Shown: positions 53,385-63,501, numbered from the stretch's first letter. The stretch is DNA of 64,000 nucleotides from Aurelia coerulea (GCA_039566865.1 CM076962.1:9542743-9606742), one strand, 5' to 3'. Notes: generated from the sequence alone by a model not told the origin. Made by a program: numbers and translations.

Positions 53385-55094
53385 ATGCCAGACAACGAGA
53401 ATCAAATAGGCCAAGCTCAACCGCCTCAACCAGTAGCGATTCATTTGCCTCCAGTTAAGGAATTTGATCCAAAAGGAGACCCATCTACGGTAAGCCAACG
53501 ATGGCAGAAATGGAAGAAATCGTTTGTATATTTTCTGAATGCAACAGGTATTCAAAATGATAGCCAAAAGAGAGCTGCACTTTTGCATCTTGTAGGAGAT
53601 GAAGTGCAAGATATATTTGAAACATTAAGTGAGGTAGGCACAACATATGACCAAGCAATAGAGAAGTTAGATAGTCATTTTGATATCAAGAAGAATATTC
53701 CATTTGAAAGATGTGTATTTCATGAGGCAGGTCAAGAATCAGGAGAAAACATAGATTCATATGTCACTAGGTTGAAAAAGTTAACTATTCATTGTGAATA
53801 TGGAGATGCAAGACAAAATGAGATCAGAGATCAAGTAATAGCAAAATGCCAATCAAGTAAGCTTAGAAAAAGATTGCTACAAGAAGCAGATCTCACATTA
53901 GATAAAGTTCTAACAATAGGAAAGCTCATGGAACAATCAGACCATCAGACAAAGAAGATAGAACAACAAAACAATGCAGGATCATCAGCTGACACAATGA
54001 AAGAATCTTTTTCAGACCTGAATAAAATAAGGCCAAATAAATACCAACACAAAGGTAGACAAGCAATGAACACAGGAGATCAAAGATATTCTCAACAAAG
54101 ACAACAATGTGGAAGATGTGGAATGAAAAATCACAAAAGCAAAGACTGTAGAGTGACAAAAGGGAAAAAGTGCATGAAATGTGGAATTATGGGACACTTT
54201 GCAAAATTCTGTAAGATTAAAACTCCAAAGAAATCAGAAAGTCATCAAGTCAGAGCAAATGAAATCACAACAGAAAGTTCAAGTGATGATGAAGCATTTG
54301 TATTCAAAATTGGAAGCAAAGAAAGACCAGTATACCCAGTCAATGTAGATGGCACACCAATCAATATGCTCATTGACAGTGGATCAACACTGAACATCAT
54401 TGATGAAACATCACTTCAGAAATTGAAAGAAGAACCACAACTTGCAAACAGCAAGGCAAAGATACTCACTTATCTAGGAAAAGAACCACTGAAACTAAAA
54501 GGAACATTCATAGCACAAGTTGAAGCATTTGGAAAAGAAACCCAAGCAAAATTCTATGTCACAGAAGGTTCAGGAGGAGCATTGCTAGGACAAAAGACAG
54601 CAGAAAAACTAGATCTTTTAAGAGTAGGCCCAGCTCTAGGTTTAGAAGCAGATCCAGCAAGTTCACTTCATAAAGCAGTAAATGAAATCAGTCAAGATAA
54701 ATCAACTGAACACAGGATAGATCCAAAGATTCAGAAAGTTCTAGATAACAATAAAGAAGTATTTGAAGGCATGGGTAAATTCAAAGATTACAAGTTAAAG
54801 TTACACATTGATGAGAATATCACTCCAGTTCAACAGCCAATCAGAAGATTACCATATCATACAAGAAAGAAAGTTTCTGCAGAATTAGAAAGATTGATGA
54901 AAAATGATTGCATAGAGAAAGTTAAAGGTCCAAGCACCTGGATAAATCCAATAGTAGTAGTACCAAAACCAAATGGGACTATAAGATTATGCTTAGACAT
55001 GAGAAGAGCCAATGAAGCCATAGTAAGAGAAAGACACCAGATTCCAAAAGTTGAAGAAATCCTCCCAGAGCTAGCCGTTTCAGAAGGTAATTGA
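53385..55094 (+). CDS. Gag-protease-N-terminal RT (first part of a broken gag-pol)
   Basis: 569 codons. The ATG at 53385 has A at -3, lies 75 bases after the LTR, and is followed by a Gag-like N terminus. Residues ~30-190 resemble retrotransposon capsid (KFDP-like start, QRWQKWKKSF). Two zinc knuckles of the form C-x2-C-x4-H-x4-C lie at residues 242-255 and 263-276. A retropepsin-type aspartic protease follows, with active-site DSG at 331-333 (context MLIDSGSTLNIID). The RT begins at about residue 470 and includes WINPIVVVPKPNG (from 519) and RLCLDMRRAN. It stops at ILPELAVSEGN, just after a deletion junction, so the RT palm is missing. Gag, protease and RT share one frame, which implies the intact element made a single polyprotein. 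The A-rich coding sequence contrasts with the satellite around it. The truncated product could still assemble Gag, which is inference. Confidence 0.93.
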   Translation: MPDNENQIGQAQPPQPVAIHLPPVKEFDPKGDPSTVSQRWQKWKKSFVYFLNATGIQNDSQKRAALLHLVGDEVQDIFETLSEVGTTYDQAIEKLDSHFDIKKNIPFERCVFHEAGQESGENIDSYVTRLKKLTIHCEYGDARQNEIRDQVIAKCQSSKLRKRLLQEADLTLDKVLTIGKLMEQSDHQTKKIEQQNNAGSSADTMKESFSDLNKIRPNKYQHKGRQAMNTGDQRYSQQRQQCGRCGMKNHKSKDCRVTKGKKCMKCGIMGHFAKFCKIKTPKKSESHQVRANEITTESSSDDEAFVFKIGSKERPVYPVNVDGTPINMLIDSGSTLNIIDETSLQKLKEEPQLANSKAKILTYLGKEPLKLKGTFIAQVEAFGKETQAKFYVTEGSGGALLGQKTAEKLDLLRVGPALGLEADPASSLHKAVNEISQDKSTEHRIDPKIQKVLDNNKEVFEGMGKFKDYKLKLHIDENITPVQQPIRRLPYHTRKKVSAELERLMKNDCIEKVKGPSTWINPIVVVPKPNGTIRLCLDMRRANEAIVRERHQIPKVEEILPELAVSEGN

Positions 55095-55100
55095 GCAAAG
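55040..55100 (+). other. Deletion and frame change inside reverse transcriptase
   Basis: Upstream, the RT frame reads to PELA at about 55075. Downstream, homology resumes in a different frame at FQKVIEQSIAGC (from 55078), with the catalytic pair inside SISDDILIW (DD at 55135-55140). By comparison with Ty3/gypsy RTs in general, about 55-60 residues that hold the first catalytic aspartate and the substrate-binding motifs are absent. The frame shift shows that the deletion length is not a multiple of three. The upstream frame ends at TGA 55092-55094. The downstream frame has its last in-frame stop at TAG 55072-55074. Confidence 0.85.
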
Positions 55101-57573
55101 CATTGCAGGTTGCCCAGGCACAAGATCAATATCTGATGACATTCTCATATGGTCATCAAGCATAGATGAAATGGCAGAGCGTCTGGACACGCTATTCCAT
55201 GCATTGCATGCCAGAAATCTAAAGATCAACCCAAAGAAATGTGTATTTGGAACAACAAAGCTCACATTCGCAGGATATTGTCTAACAGACAAAGGAATTC
55301 ATCCAGATCAATCCAAAGTAGATGCAGTCAACAATGCCAAAACCCCAACAAACGCAACAGAAGTAAGAAGTTTCCTAGGTCTAGTCAACTTTTGTTCACA
55401 CTTCATCAAAGACTACGCCACACTTACAGAGCCACTGAGGAAACTAACCAGGAAAGAAACTACATTTGCATGGAACAAAGAACAGCAAGCAAGTTTCACA
55501 AAGCTAAAGGAAAGCCTAACAAATGCAAGCACAATGGCTTATTACCAGCCACACGCAGACACAAAAGTCATCGTAGACGCATCACCAGTAGGACTAGGAG
55601 CAATCCTAACTCAAAAGCAAGAAGATGGACAATTCAAGCCAGTAGTTTATGCATCACACGCATTAAGCCCAACAGAACAAAGATATTCTCAGACAGAAAG
55701 AGAAGGTTTAGCAGCATTTTGGTCAACACAGAAGTTTCATTACTATTTGTATGACAGAGAATTCACAATAGCAACTGACCACAAACCACGTGAAAAGCTC
55801 TTATCAGCAAGAGGAAGCCCTACACCAAGATTGCAAAGATGGTTACTTAAAATGCAACCATACAAGTACACAGTCCAGTATGAGCCAGGACACACAAATG
55901 CATCTGACGTCTTATCCCGTTCACCTTTACCAGCCACAGGAGAACAGTTAAGTGATGATACAGAACATTTCATCAACTCAATTGTATATGATGCTATTCC
56001 TAAGTCAGTCACAATAGAAGAAATTCAAGAAATATCAAGAAATGATGAAATCTTGAAGAATGTCAAAGAACAGATCAAAACAGAGAAATGGTCAAAAAGT
56101 CCAGAGTACAAACCATTTTTTCTGAGCCGGAAAGAACTCTGGATCAAAGATGATATTATTTTAAAAGGAACAAAGCTAATAATCCCCACAGATCTAAGAC
56201 AAAGAATACTAGCCTCAGCACACCAACATCACTTAGGTATTGTGAAAACCAAAGGATTATTGAGAGAAAAAGTATGGTGGCCAGGAATAGATCAAGAAGT
56301 GGAAAAGATGATAAAACATTGCCATGCATGTCAAGTAACAGGATCAAGTAAAGTCAATTATGAACCACTTGAAGCAACAAAGATACCTTCAACAAATTGG
56401 CACACAGTAGCTTTAGACATCCAAGGACCATATCCAACAAAGGATTATCTGATAGCACTCATAGATTACAGATCAAGATATCCAGTAGTTGTGCAAGTCA
56501 AAACTATCAACACAAAAACTGTAATCAAAGCATTAGACAAGATATTTTCTATGTTTGGTTATGTACAGAAATTAGTTGCTGACAATGGAAAACAGCTCAT
56601 TTCAGATGAATTCAAACAGTACCTCAAACAACATGGAGTAAAGCTAAGGAATGTCACACCGTATTCACCTTGGGTCAATGGTGAAGTTGAACGATTCAAC
56701 AGATCACTCAAAAAGGCAAATCAATGCGCACATGCAGAAGGAAAAGATTGGAGAGAAGAGCTTAACAAGTTTCTATTGCTCTACAGAACAACGCCGCACG
56801 CAACAACAGGACAGTGCCCAGCTACAGTATTTTTTGGACGTGGTATCAAGAATGACATACCAGAATATACAAAGGTTCAATCACAAGACACAGAATTGGA
56901 TAGGAAAGACAGAGAAAAGAAAGAGAAAATGAAAGAATATGCAGATATCAAAAGGAATGCAAAAGACAGTGAAATCCAGGAACAAGACACAGTGCTAGTA
57001 AAGAATCTCTGGAAAAATGACAAATTATCTCCAAATTGGTTAAATGAGAAATTCAAAGTCATCAAAATTTACAGGAAAAGTGCTTTGATAGAAAATGAAA
57101 GAGGAAAATATTACAGGAATAAAGCTCATCTTAAGAAATACAATGAGAGTGAGACAAACAGACAAGCAGTGATTCAAAAGGAGAACACACACAGCACAGA
57201 TGAAGAGGAAGACATCTCAGCAGAGGAACTACCAATTGACAATGCGCAAAATGTCGCAAGGCCAACGCGTTCCGAGCGCAGACCGAATAGAGCGATCACT
57301 AATGCCAATGACGCAAATAACATTATTTCTAATGAAAATAATAACCCTAGGTTGCATGAAAATGATAATGCTAACATGCAACAAGACAATGAGAATAGCT
57401 TGAATGAAGAAATTGTTGACCACCATTTGAATGAAGAAAACAATGAAGACTTACAAGAAAATGTTGGTAATGGAACACCAATTTTTGTACCAGATACTGT
57501 TCCAACAGCTATTCAACCACATGTACCAGTGAAGAAATTGCCGGTAAAAAGGAGACGTAAGAAGAAGAACTGA
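55075..57573 (+). CDS. Pol fragment: C-terminal RT, RNase H and DD35E integrase
   Basis: The frame is open from 55075. The first ATG is at 55171 and gives 800 codons, and residue numbers here count from it. Upstream of that ATG lies the RT catalytic DD. Residues 1-100 are the RT thumb/connection (NPKKCVFG, TEVRSFLGLVNF). RNase H follows, with acidic residues D136 (VIVDASPVGLG), E178 (TEREGLAAF), D203 (ATDHKP) and D246 (NASDVLSR). An integrase HHCC zinc finger has H351, H354, C384 and C387. The catalytic core has D416 (LDIQGP), D471 (VADNGKQL) and E507 (NGEVERFNR), with exactly 35 residues between the last two. A C-terminal segment at ~575-660 resembles the GPY/F module. The tail (~670-800) is acidic and Asn-rich and ends in a strongly basic stretch (KRRRKKKN), a possible nuclear-localisation signal. 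Integrase looks intact, but it has lost its linkage to Gag, so normal expression is doubtful. Confidence 0.92.
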   Translation, partial: PFQKVIEQSIAGCPGTRSISDDILIWSSSIDEMAERLDTLFHALHARNLKINPKKCVFGTTKLTFAGYCLTDKGIHPDQSKVDAVNNAKTPTNATEVRSFLGLVNFCSHFIKDYATLTEPLRKLTRKETTFAWNKEQQASFTKLKESLTNASTMAYYQPHADTKVIVDASPVGLGAILTQKQEDGQFKPVVYASHALSPTEQRYSQTEREGLAAFWSTQKFHYYLYDREFTIATDHKPREKLLSARGSPTPRLQRWLLKMQPYKYTVQYEPGHTNASDVLSRSPLPATGEQLSDDTEHFINSIVYDAIPKSVTIEEIQEISRNDEILKNVKEQIKTEKWSKSPEYKPFFLSRKELWIKDDIILKGTKLIIPTDLRQRILASAHQHHLGIVKTKGLLREKVWWPGIDQEVEKMIKHCHACQVTGSSKVNYEPLEATKIPSTNWHTVALDIQGPYPTKDYLIALIDYRSRYPVVVQVKTINTKTVIKALDKIFSMFGYVQKLVADNGKQLISDEFKQYLKQHGVKLRNVTPYSPWVNGEVERFNRSLKKANQCAHAEGKDWREELNKFLLLYRTTPHATTGQCPATVFFGRGIKNDIPEYTKVQSQDTELDRKDREKKEKMKEYADIKRNAKDSEIQEQDTVLVKNLWKNDKLSPNWLNEKFKVIKIYRKSALIENERGKYYRNKAHLKKYNESETNRQAVIQKENTHSTDEEEDISAEELPIDNAQNVARPTRSERRPNRAITNANDANNIISNENNNPRLHENDNANMQQDNENSLNEEIVDHHLNEENNEDLQENVGNGTPIFVPDTVPTAIQPHVPVKKLPVKRRRKKKN

Positions 57574-57846
57574 GTTGAAAGGACAGACAGGAGTTTATAT
57601 ATATATTGATTGAACAATGCATTGGAATCTTACTCGTTATGTTCATTATAATCAAGAAGCTGAAACTTTGGAAGATTATTCGTTTTGTTGATGATTGAAC
57701 ATCTTATACACATTTACCATTTACGCTTTACGCTGATGGACTAAAGTTGATGAACATTGATTATGCTGATTGTTTTGTTTGGTTACATTTACAAAGAACT
57801 ATATTGGAAACTCAAGAGGACGATTTCAAGAAAAGGGAGAATATAG
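57574..57846 (+). other. Retrotransposon 3' untranslated region
   Basis: About 270 bases between the pol stop and the 3' LTR. No envelope or other substantial reading frame is visible. It ends in the polypurine tract. A short TATATATATATTGATTG stretch lies just after the stop codon. Confidence 0.8.
57827..57841 (+). other. Polypurine tract (plus-strand primer)
   Basis: AAGAAAAGGGAGAATA lies immediately upstream of the 3' LTR, where reverse transcription of LTR elements uses an RNase H-resistant purine run to prime the plus strand. TATAG separates it from the TG of the LTR, so the true LTR edge may include those five bases. Confidence 0.75.
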
Positions 57847-58007
57847 TGTATTAGGTGTAAACCATCATGTATAAGCCTCGATATCAGGTAGAGGTATTAT
57901 TAATTAGATCAGGATCGGAGTGGAAACATGGCGTCTTATCTCGTGTGCTCTTTAGGTCTAGCGTTAGGTCGCAGCGGATCTTAGGCATCGCGCGCGCATA
58001 CACAACA
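57847..58007 (+). repeat. 3' LTR (161 bp)
   Basis: Identical to the 5' LTR at 53149-53309 over all 161 bases, with TG...CA ends. The satellite resumes immediately after with TCATCGTTCTTTAAAAATTTAG. Confidence 0.93.
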
Positions 58008-58008
58008 T

Positions 58009-61000
58009 CATCGTTCTTTAAAAATTTAGTTTAGCCAGTTACTTCATTATATTAGCGCTGCAACAACCATTTTTGGAAACATTACTATCGACATTAGTTT
58101 TTTCTTTCGTCTTATTTTAGCTTTACTGAATTAACAAACATCGATTAAATAAATGTTTATTTTCTCAATTAAAACAAAATATAAACAAAAAGTGGGGATT
58201 AACGTACCTTACTAGCTACAATTTATATTATAAAAAGTATAGCATTCATCGTTCTTTAAAACTTTGGTTTTGCCAGTAACTTCTTTTATAGCACTATATT
58301 AGTGCTGCAACAACCATTTTTGGAAACATTACTATCGAGATTAGTTTTTTCTTTAGTCTTATTTTAGCTTTACTGAATAAACAAACATCGATTAATTAAA
58401 TGTTTATTTTCTCATAGAAAACAAAATATAAACACAAGAAGTGTCGATTAACGTACCTTAGTAGCTTTAATTTGTATTTTAAAAAGTAGAGCATTCAACG
58501 TTCTTTAAAACTTTAGTTTTGGCAGTAACTTCTATATAGCACTATATTAGTGCTGCAACAACCATTTTTTGAAACATTACTATCGACATAAGTTTTTTCT
58601 TTAGTCTTCTTTTAGCTTTAATGCATAAACAAACGTCAATGAAAATAAATGTTTATTTTCTCAATTAAATAAAAATATAAACAAAAAGTGGGGATTAACG
58701 TACCTTACTAGCTACAATCTATATTATAAACAGTATTGCACTCATCGTTCTTTAACGTTTAGTTCTGCCAGTTACTTCTTTTATAACACTATATTAGCGC
58801 TGCAACAACCATTCTTGGAAACATTACTATCGACATTAGTTTTTTCTTTAGTCTTATTTTAGCTTTACTTAATAAACAATCATCGATTAATTGAATGTTT
58901 ATTTTCTCAAAGAAAACAAAATACAAACACAACAAGTGTCGTTTAACGTACTTTAGTAGCTACAATTTATATTATAAAGAGTATTGCACTCATCGTTCTT
59001 TAAAACTTTAGTTTAGCCAGTTACTTCATTTATAGCACTATTTTAACGCTGCAACAACCATTTCTGGAAACATTACTATCGACATTAGTTTTTTCTTTGG
59101 TCTTATTTTAGCTTTACTGAATAAACAAACATCGATTAAATAAATTTTTATTTTTTCAAAGAAAACAAAATATAAACACAAAAAGTGTCGATTAACGTAC
59201 TTTAGTAGCTACAATTAATATTATAAAGAGTATTGCACTCATCGTTCTTTAAATTTCTCGTTTTGCCAGTAACTTCTATATAGCACTATATTAGTGATGC
59301 AACAACCATTTTTTGAAACATTACTATAGATATTAGTTTTTTCTTTGGTCTTATTTTAGCTTTACTGCATAAACAAACATCGATTATTAAATGTTTATTT
59401 TCTCAAAGAAAACAAAATATAAACACAAAAAGTGTCGATTAACGTACTTTAGTAGTTTTAATTTATATTTTAAAGAGTATTGCACTCATCGTTCTTTAAA
59501 ACTTTAGTTTTGCAAGTAACTTCTTTTATAGCACTATATTAGCGCTGCAACAACCATTTTTGGAAATATTACTATAGACATTAGTTTTTTCTTTGGTCTT
59601 ATTTTAGCTTTACTGAATAAACAAACATCGATTAAATAAGTGTTTATTTTCTCAATTAAAACAAAATATAAACAAATAGTGGGGATTAACGTTTTTTACT
59701 AGCTACAATTTATATTTTAAACAATATTGCACTCATCGTTCTTTAAAAATTTAGTTAAGCCAGTTACTTCATTTATAGCACTATATTAGCGCTGCAACAA
59801 CCATTTTTGGAAATATTACTATAGACATTAGTTTTTTCTTTGGTCTTATTTTAGCTTTACTGCATAAACAAACATCGATTATTAAATGTTTATTTTCTCA
59901 AAGAAAACAAAATATAAACACAAAAAGTGTCGATTAACGTACTTTAGTAGTTTTAATATATATTTTAAAGAGTATTGCACTCATCGTTCTTTAAAACTTT
60001 AGTTTTGCAAGTAACTTCATTTATAGCACTATATTAGCGCTGCAACAACCATTTCTGGAAACATTACTATCGACATTAGTTTTTTCTTTGGTCTTATTTT
60101 AGCTTTACTGAATAAACAAACATCGATTAAATAAATTTTTATTTTTTCAAAGAAAACAAAATATAAACAAAAAGTGTCGATTAACGTACTTTAGTAGCTA
60201 CAATTAATATTATAAAGAGTATTGCACTCATCGTTCTTTAAATTTCTCGTTTTGCCAGTAACTTCTATATAGCACTATATTAGTGATGCAACAACCATTT
60301 TTGGAAATATTACTATAGACATTAGTTTTTTCTTTGGTCTTATTTTAGCTTTACTGAATAAACAAACATCGAATATTTAAATGTTTATTTTCTCAAAGAA
60401 AACAAAATATAAACATGAAAGGTGTCGATTAACGTACTTTAGTAGCTTTAGTTTGTATTTTAAAAAGTATTGCACTCATCGTTCTATAAAACTTTAGTTT
60501 AGCGAGTTACTTCTATATAGCACTATATTAGTTCTGCAACAACCATTTTTGGAAACATTACTATCGACATTAGTTTTTTATTTGGTCTTATTTTAGCTAA
60601 CACACATCGATTAATTAAATGTTTATTTTCTCAAAGAAAACAAAACATAAACACAAAAAGTGTCGATTAACGTACTTTAGTAGCTACAATTTATATAATA
60701 AAGAGTATTGCACTCATCGTTCTTTAAAACTCTAGTTTTGCCAGTAACTTCTATATAGCACTATATTAGTGCTGCAACAACCAATTTTGGAAACATTACT
60801 ATGGACATTAGTTTTTTCTTTAGTCTTATTTTAGCTTTAATGCATAAACAAACGTCAATTAAATAAATGTTTATTTTCTCAAAGAAAACAAAATATAAAC
60901 ACAAAAAGTGTTGATTAACGTACTTTAGTAGCTTTAATTTATATTTTAAAGAGTATAGCATTCATCGTTCTTTAACAATTTAGTTTAGCCAGTTACTTCA

Positions 61001-62933
61001 TTTATGTCACTTTATTAGCGCTGCAACAACCATTTTTGGAAACATTACTATCGACATTAATTTTTTCTTTAGTCTTATTTTAGCTTTACTGCATAAACAA
61101 ACGTCAATTAAATAAATGTTTATTTTCTCAATTAAAACAAAATATAAACAAAAGGTGGGGATTAACGTTTTTTACTAGCTACAATTTATATTATAAACAA
61201 TATTGCACCCATCGTTCTTTAACCTTTAGTTCTGCCAGTTACTTCTTTTATAGCACTATATTAGCGCTGCATAAACCATTTTTGGAAACATTACTATCGA
61301 CATTAGTTTTTTCTTTGGTCTTATTTTAGCTTTACTGAATAAACAAGCATCGATTAATTAAATGTTTATTTTCTCAAAGAAAACAAAATACAAACACAAA
61401 AAATGTCGATTAACGTACTTTAGTAGCTACAATTTATATTATAAAGAGTATTGCACTCATCGTTCTTTAAAACTCTCGTTTTGCAAGTAACTTCTATATA
61501 GCACTATATTAGTGCTGCAACAACCATTTTTCGAAACATTACTATAGACATTAGTTTTTTCTTTGGTCTTATTTTAGCTTTACTGCATAAACAAACATCG
61601 ATTATTAAATGTTTATTTTCTCAAAGAAAACAAAATATAAACACAAAAAGTGTCGATTAACGTACTTTAGTAGCTTTAGTTTATATTTTAAAGAGTATTG
61701 CACTCATCGTTCTTTAAAACTTCAGTTTTGCAAGTAACTTCTTTTATAGCACTATATTAGTGTTGCAACAACCATTTTTGGAATCATTACTATCGACATT
61801 AGTTTTTTCTTTGGTCTTATTTTAGCTTTACTGAATAAACAAACATCGATTAATTAAATGTTTATTTTCTCAAAGAAAACAAAATATAAACATGAAAAGT
61901 GTGGATTAACGTACTTTACGAGCTAAAATTTGTATTTTAAAAAGTAAAGCATTCATCGTTCTTTAAAACTTTAGTTTTGCAAGTAACTTCTTTTATAGCA
62001 CTATAATAGTGTTGCAACAACCATTTTTGAGAAACATTACTATAGACATTAGCTTTTTCTTAAGTCTTATTTTAGCTTTACTGAATAAACAAACATCGAT
62101 TATTAAATGTTTATTTTCTCAAAGAAAACAAAATATAAACACAAAAAGTGTCGATTAACGTACTTTAGTAGTTTTAATTAATATTTTAAAGAGTATTCCA
62201 CTCATCGTTCTTTAAAACTTTAGTTTTGCAAGTAACTTCTTTTATAGCACTATATTAGTGTTGCAACAACCATTTTTGGAATCATTACTATCGACATTAG
62301 TTTTTTTTTTGGTCTTATTTTAGCTTTACTGAATAAACAAACATCGATTGAATAAGTGTTTATTTTCTCAATTAAAACAAAATATAAACAAATAGTGGGG
62401 ATTAACGTTTTTTACTAGCTACAATTTATATTATAAACAGTATTGCACTCATCGTTCTTTAAACTTTAGTTCTGCCAGTTACTTCATTCATAGCACTATA
62501 TTAGTGCTGCAGCAACAATTCTTGGGAACATTACTACAGACAGTAACTTTTTCTTTAGTCTTATTTTAGCTTAAATGCATAAACAAACCTCAATTAATTA
62601 AATGTTTAATTTCTCGATTAAAACTAAATATAAACATGAAAAGTGTGGATTAACGTACTTTACGAGCTAAAATTTGTATTTTAAAAAGTAAAGCATTCAT
62701 CGTTCTTTAAAACTTTAGTTTTGCAAGTAACTTCTTTTATAGCACTATAATAGTGTTGCAACAACCATTTTTGAGAAACATTACTATAGACATTAGCTTT
62801 TTCTTAAGTCTTATTTTAGCTTTACTGAATAAACAAACATCGATTATTAAATGCATATTTTCTCAAAGAAAACAAAATATAAACACAAAAAGTGTCGATT
62901 AACGTACTTTAGTAGCTTTAATTTATATTTTAA
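58009..62933 (+). repeat. Satellite DNA array between the two mobile elements
   Basis: Same ~246-bp monomer, same orientation as the left arm, about 20 monomers. Bases 58010-60978 copy 39272-42240 at a constant offset of 18738 (AATTAACAAA at 39391 and 58129; ATGAAAATAAATG at 39901 and 58639; an identical monomer frame at 42023 and 60761). Downstream of about 61 kb, other monomer classes appear, including GTGTGGATTAACGTACTTTACGAGC near 61897 and 62643. That pair lies in a roughly 750-bp (three-monomer) local repeat. No gene is visible. Confidence 0.95.
62930..62933 (+). repeat. TTAA target-site duplication, left copy
   Basis: TTAA directly precedes the CCCTATC end of the MITE. Undisturbed monomers read ATATTTTAAAGAGTAT here, so the site is the monomer's own TTAA. 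Confidence 0.85.
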
Positions 62934-62949
62934 CCCTATCTCACCTGGG
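62934..62949 (+). repeat. MITE left terminal inverted repeat
   Basis: CCCTATCTCACCTGGG, 16 bp, is the exact reverse complement of the right terminus. It runs straight into the G-run of the subterminal palindrome. Confidence 0.87.
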
Positions 62950-63485
62950 GGGGGTGGATTCCACCCCCCCAACCAAACTTTTATTCGCCTATGCTATAAT
63001 ATGCAATGCAGGATGCCAAGACTCCGCTACTTTGACTTTATATCTATACTGTATCAAATGATGAAAATTTCAAGATGCTAAATATAGCCTCGTAGCCATG
63101 GCAACCAATGTTTTACTGTGTAGTCAACAAAATTTGCATACTTTTTTTTTAATTGTTGCAAATTTTAATCTCAAATATATGCAAAATTATACTTACACAT
63201 GTATTTGATGATATCCAACTCAATTTGAAACAAAAATTTCAATTTAGTGCCTCATTTCATTGTTTCAATCATGTTGGTAACAATCATGATAATCATAACT
63301 TAAAATCTTCTTATTGTCATAGCAACGAGAACAATAGGGATAATTTGATTTAATCATGTGATTTTGATTGTTTGCATCAAAGTGTATATATTTACCAAGT
63401 TTAAAGATTGTAGCTACTATAACAGCGAAGAAAAAGAGGGGGGGGTGGAATCCACCCCCCCTCAGGTATTGACCGCTTCAAAACG

Positions 63486-63501
63486 CCCAGGTGAGATAGG
63501 G
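63486..63501 (-). repeat. MITE right terminal inverted repeat
   Basis: CCCAGGTGAGATAGGG on the plus strand is the reverse complement of the left terminus. The match stops after 16 bases. Confidence 0.87.

Larger units (their letters stand above)
53149..58007 (+). mobile_element. Ty3/gypsy-type LTR retrotransposon, defective copy (4859 bp)
   Basis: Complete outer structure: a 161-bp 5' LTR, a short leader, gag-pro-pol in the order protease, RT, RNase H, integrase, a polypurine tract and a 3' LTR. RT before integrase, with one DD35E integrase and two CCHC knuckles, places it in the Ty3/gypsy (Metaviridae) superfamily. No envelope frame and no chromodomain are visible. The two LTRs are identical over all 161 bp, which implies recent insertion or recent LTR conversion. 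The RT is broken by an internal deletion with frame change near 55075, so this copy cannot make a whole polymerase and could move only with help in trans. No target-site duplication is found. The bases TATAG directly precede both LTRs, so the exact left boundary could be five bases further left. Confidence 0.95.
62934..63501. mobile_element. piggyBac-type MITE (568 bp, non-autonomous)
   Basis: Flanked by exact TTAA duplications. Its ends are perfect 16-bp terminal inverted repeats, CCCTATCTCACCTGGG, whose reverse complement closes the element. TTAA targets with CCC-starting termini are hallmarks of the piggyBac superfamily. Next to each terminus lies a GC-rich palindrome, GGGGGGTGGATTCCACCCCCC at 62948-62970 and its mirror GGGGGGTGGAATCCACCCCCC at ~63440-63462, able to form hairpins and to pair with each other. 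The interior is AT-rich, unrelated to the satellite, and has no reading frame resembling a transposase. The two open frames of 66-76 codons look fortuitous; one starts in the satellite. It would need a transposase supplied from elsewhere. Confidence 0.87.

Noticed and set aside
55040..55100. Programmed ribosomal frameshift between ORF1 and ORF2
   Set aside because: A frameshift would keep RT homology continuous, but here a block of RT residues including the first catalytic aspartate is missing. ORF1 already fuses Gag, protease and RT, so the element has no need for a shift there.
53283..57443. Minus-strand and out-of-frame open frames inside the retrotransposon
   Set aside because: They are shadows of the A-rich gag-pol coding strand. 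The gag, protease, RNase H and integrase motifs occur only in the two frames annotated.
57574..57846. Envelope-like third ORF
   Set aside because: The interval is under 280 bp and has no sizeable open frame.
53144..58013. A 5-bp target-site duplication around the retrotransposon
   Set aside because: The left flank ends ...ATTACTTATAG and the right flank begins TCATCG. No 4-6-bp match exists under any LTR boundary allowed by the LTR alignment.
62851..63353. Two open frames of 76 and 66 codons in and around the MITE
   Set aside because: The first begins in the satellite and crosses the MITE end. The second is low-complexity AT-rich sequence. Neither shows transposase motifs.
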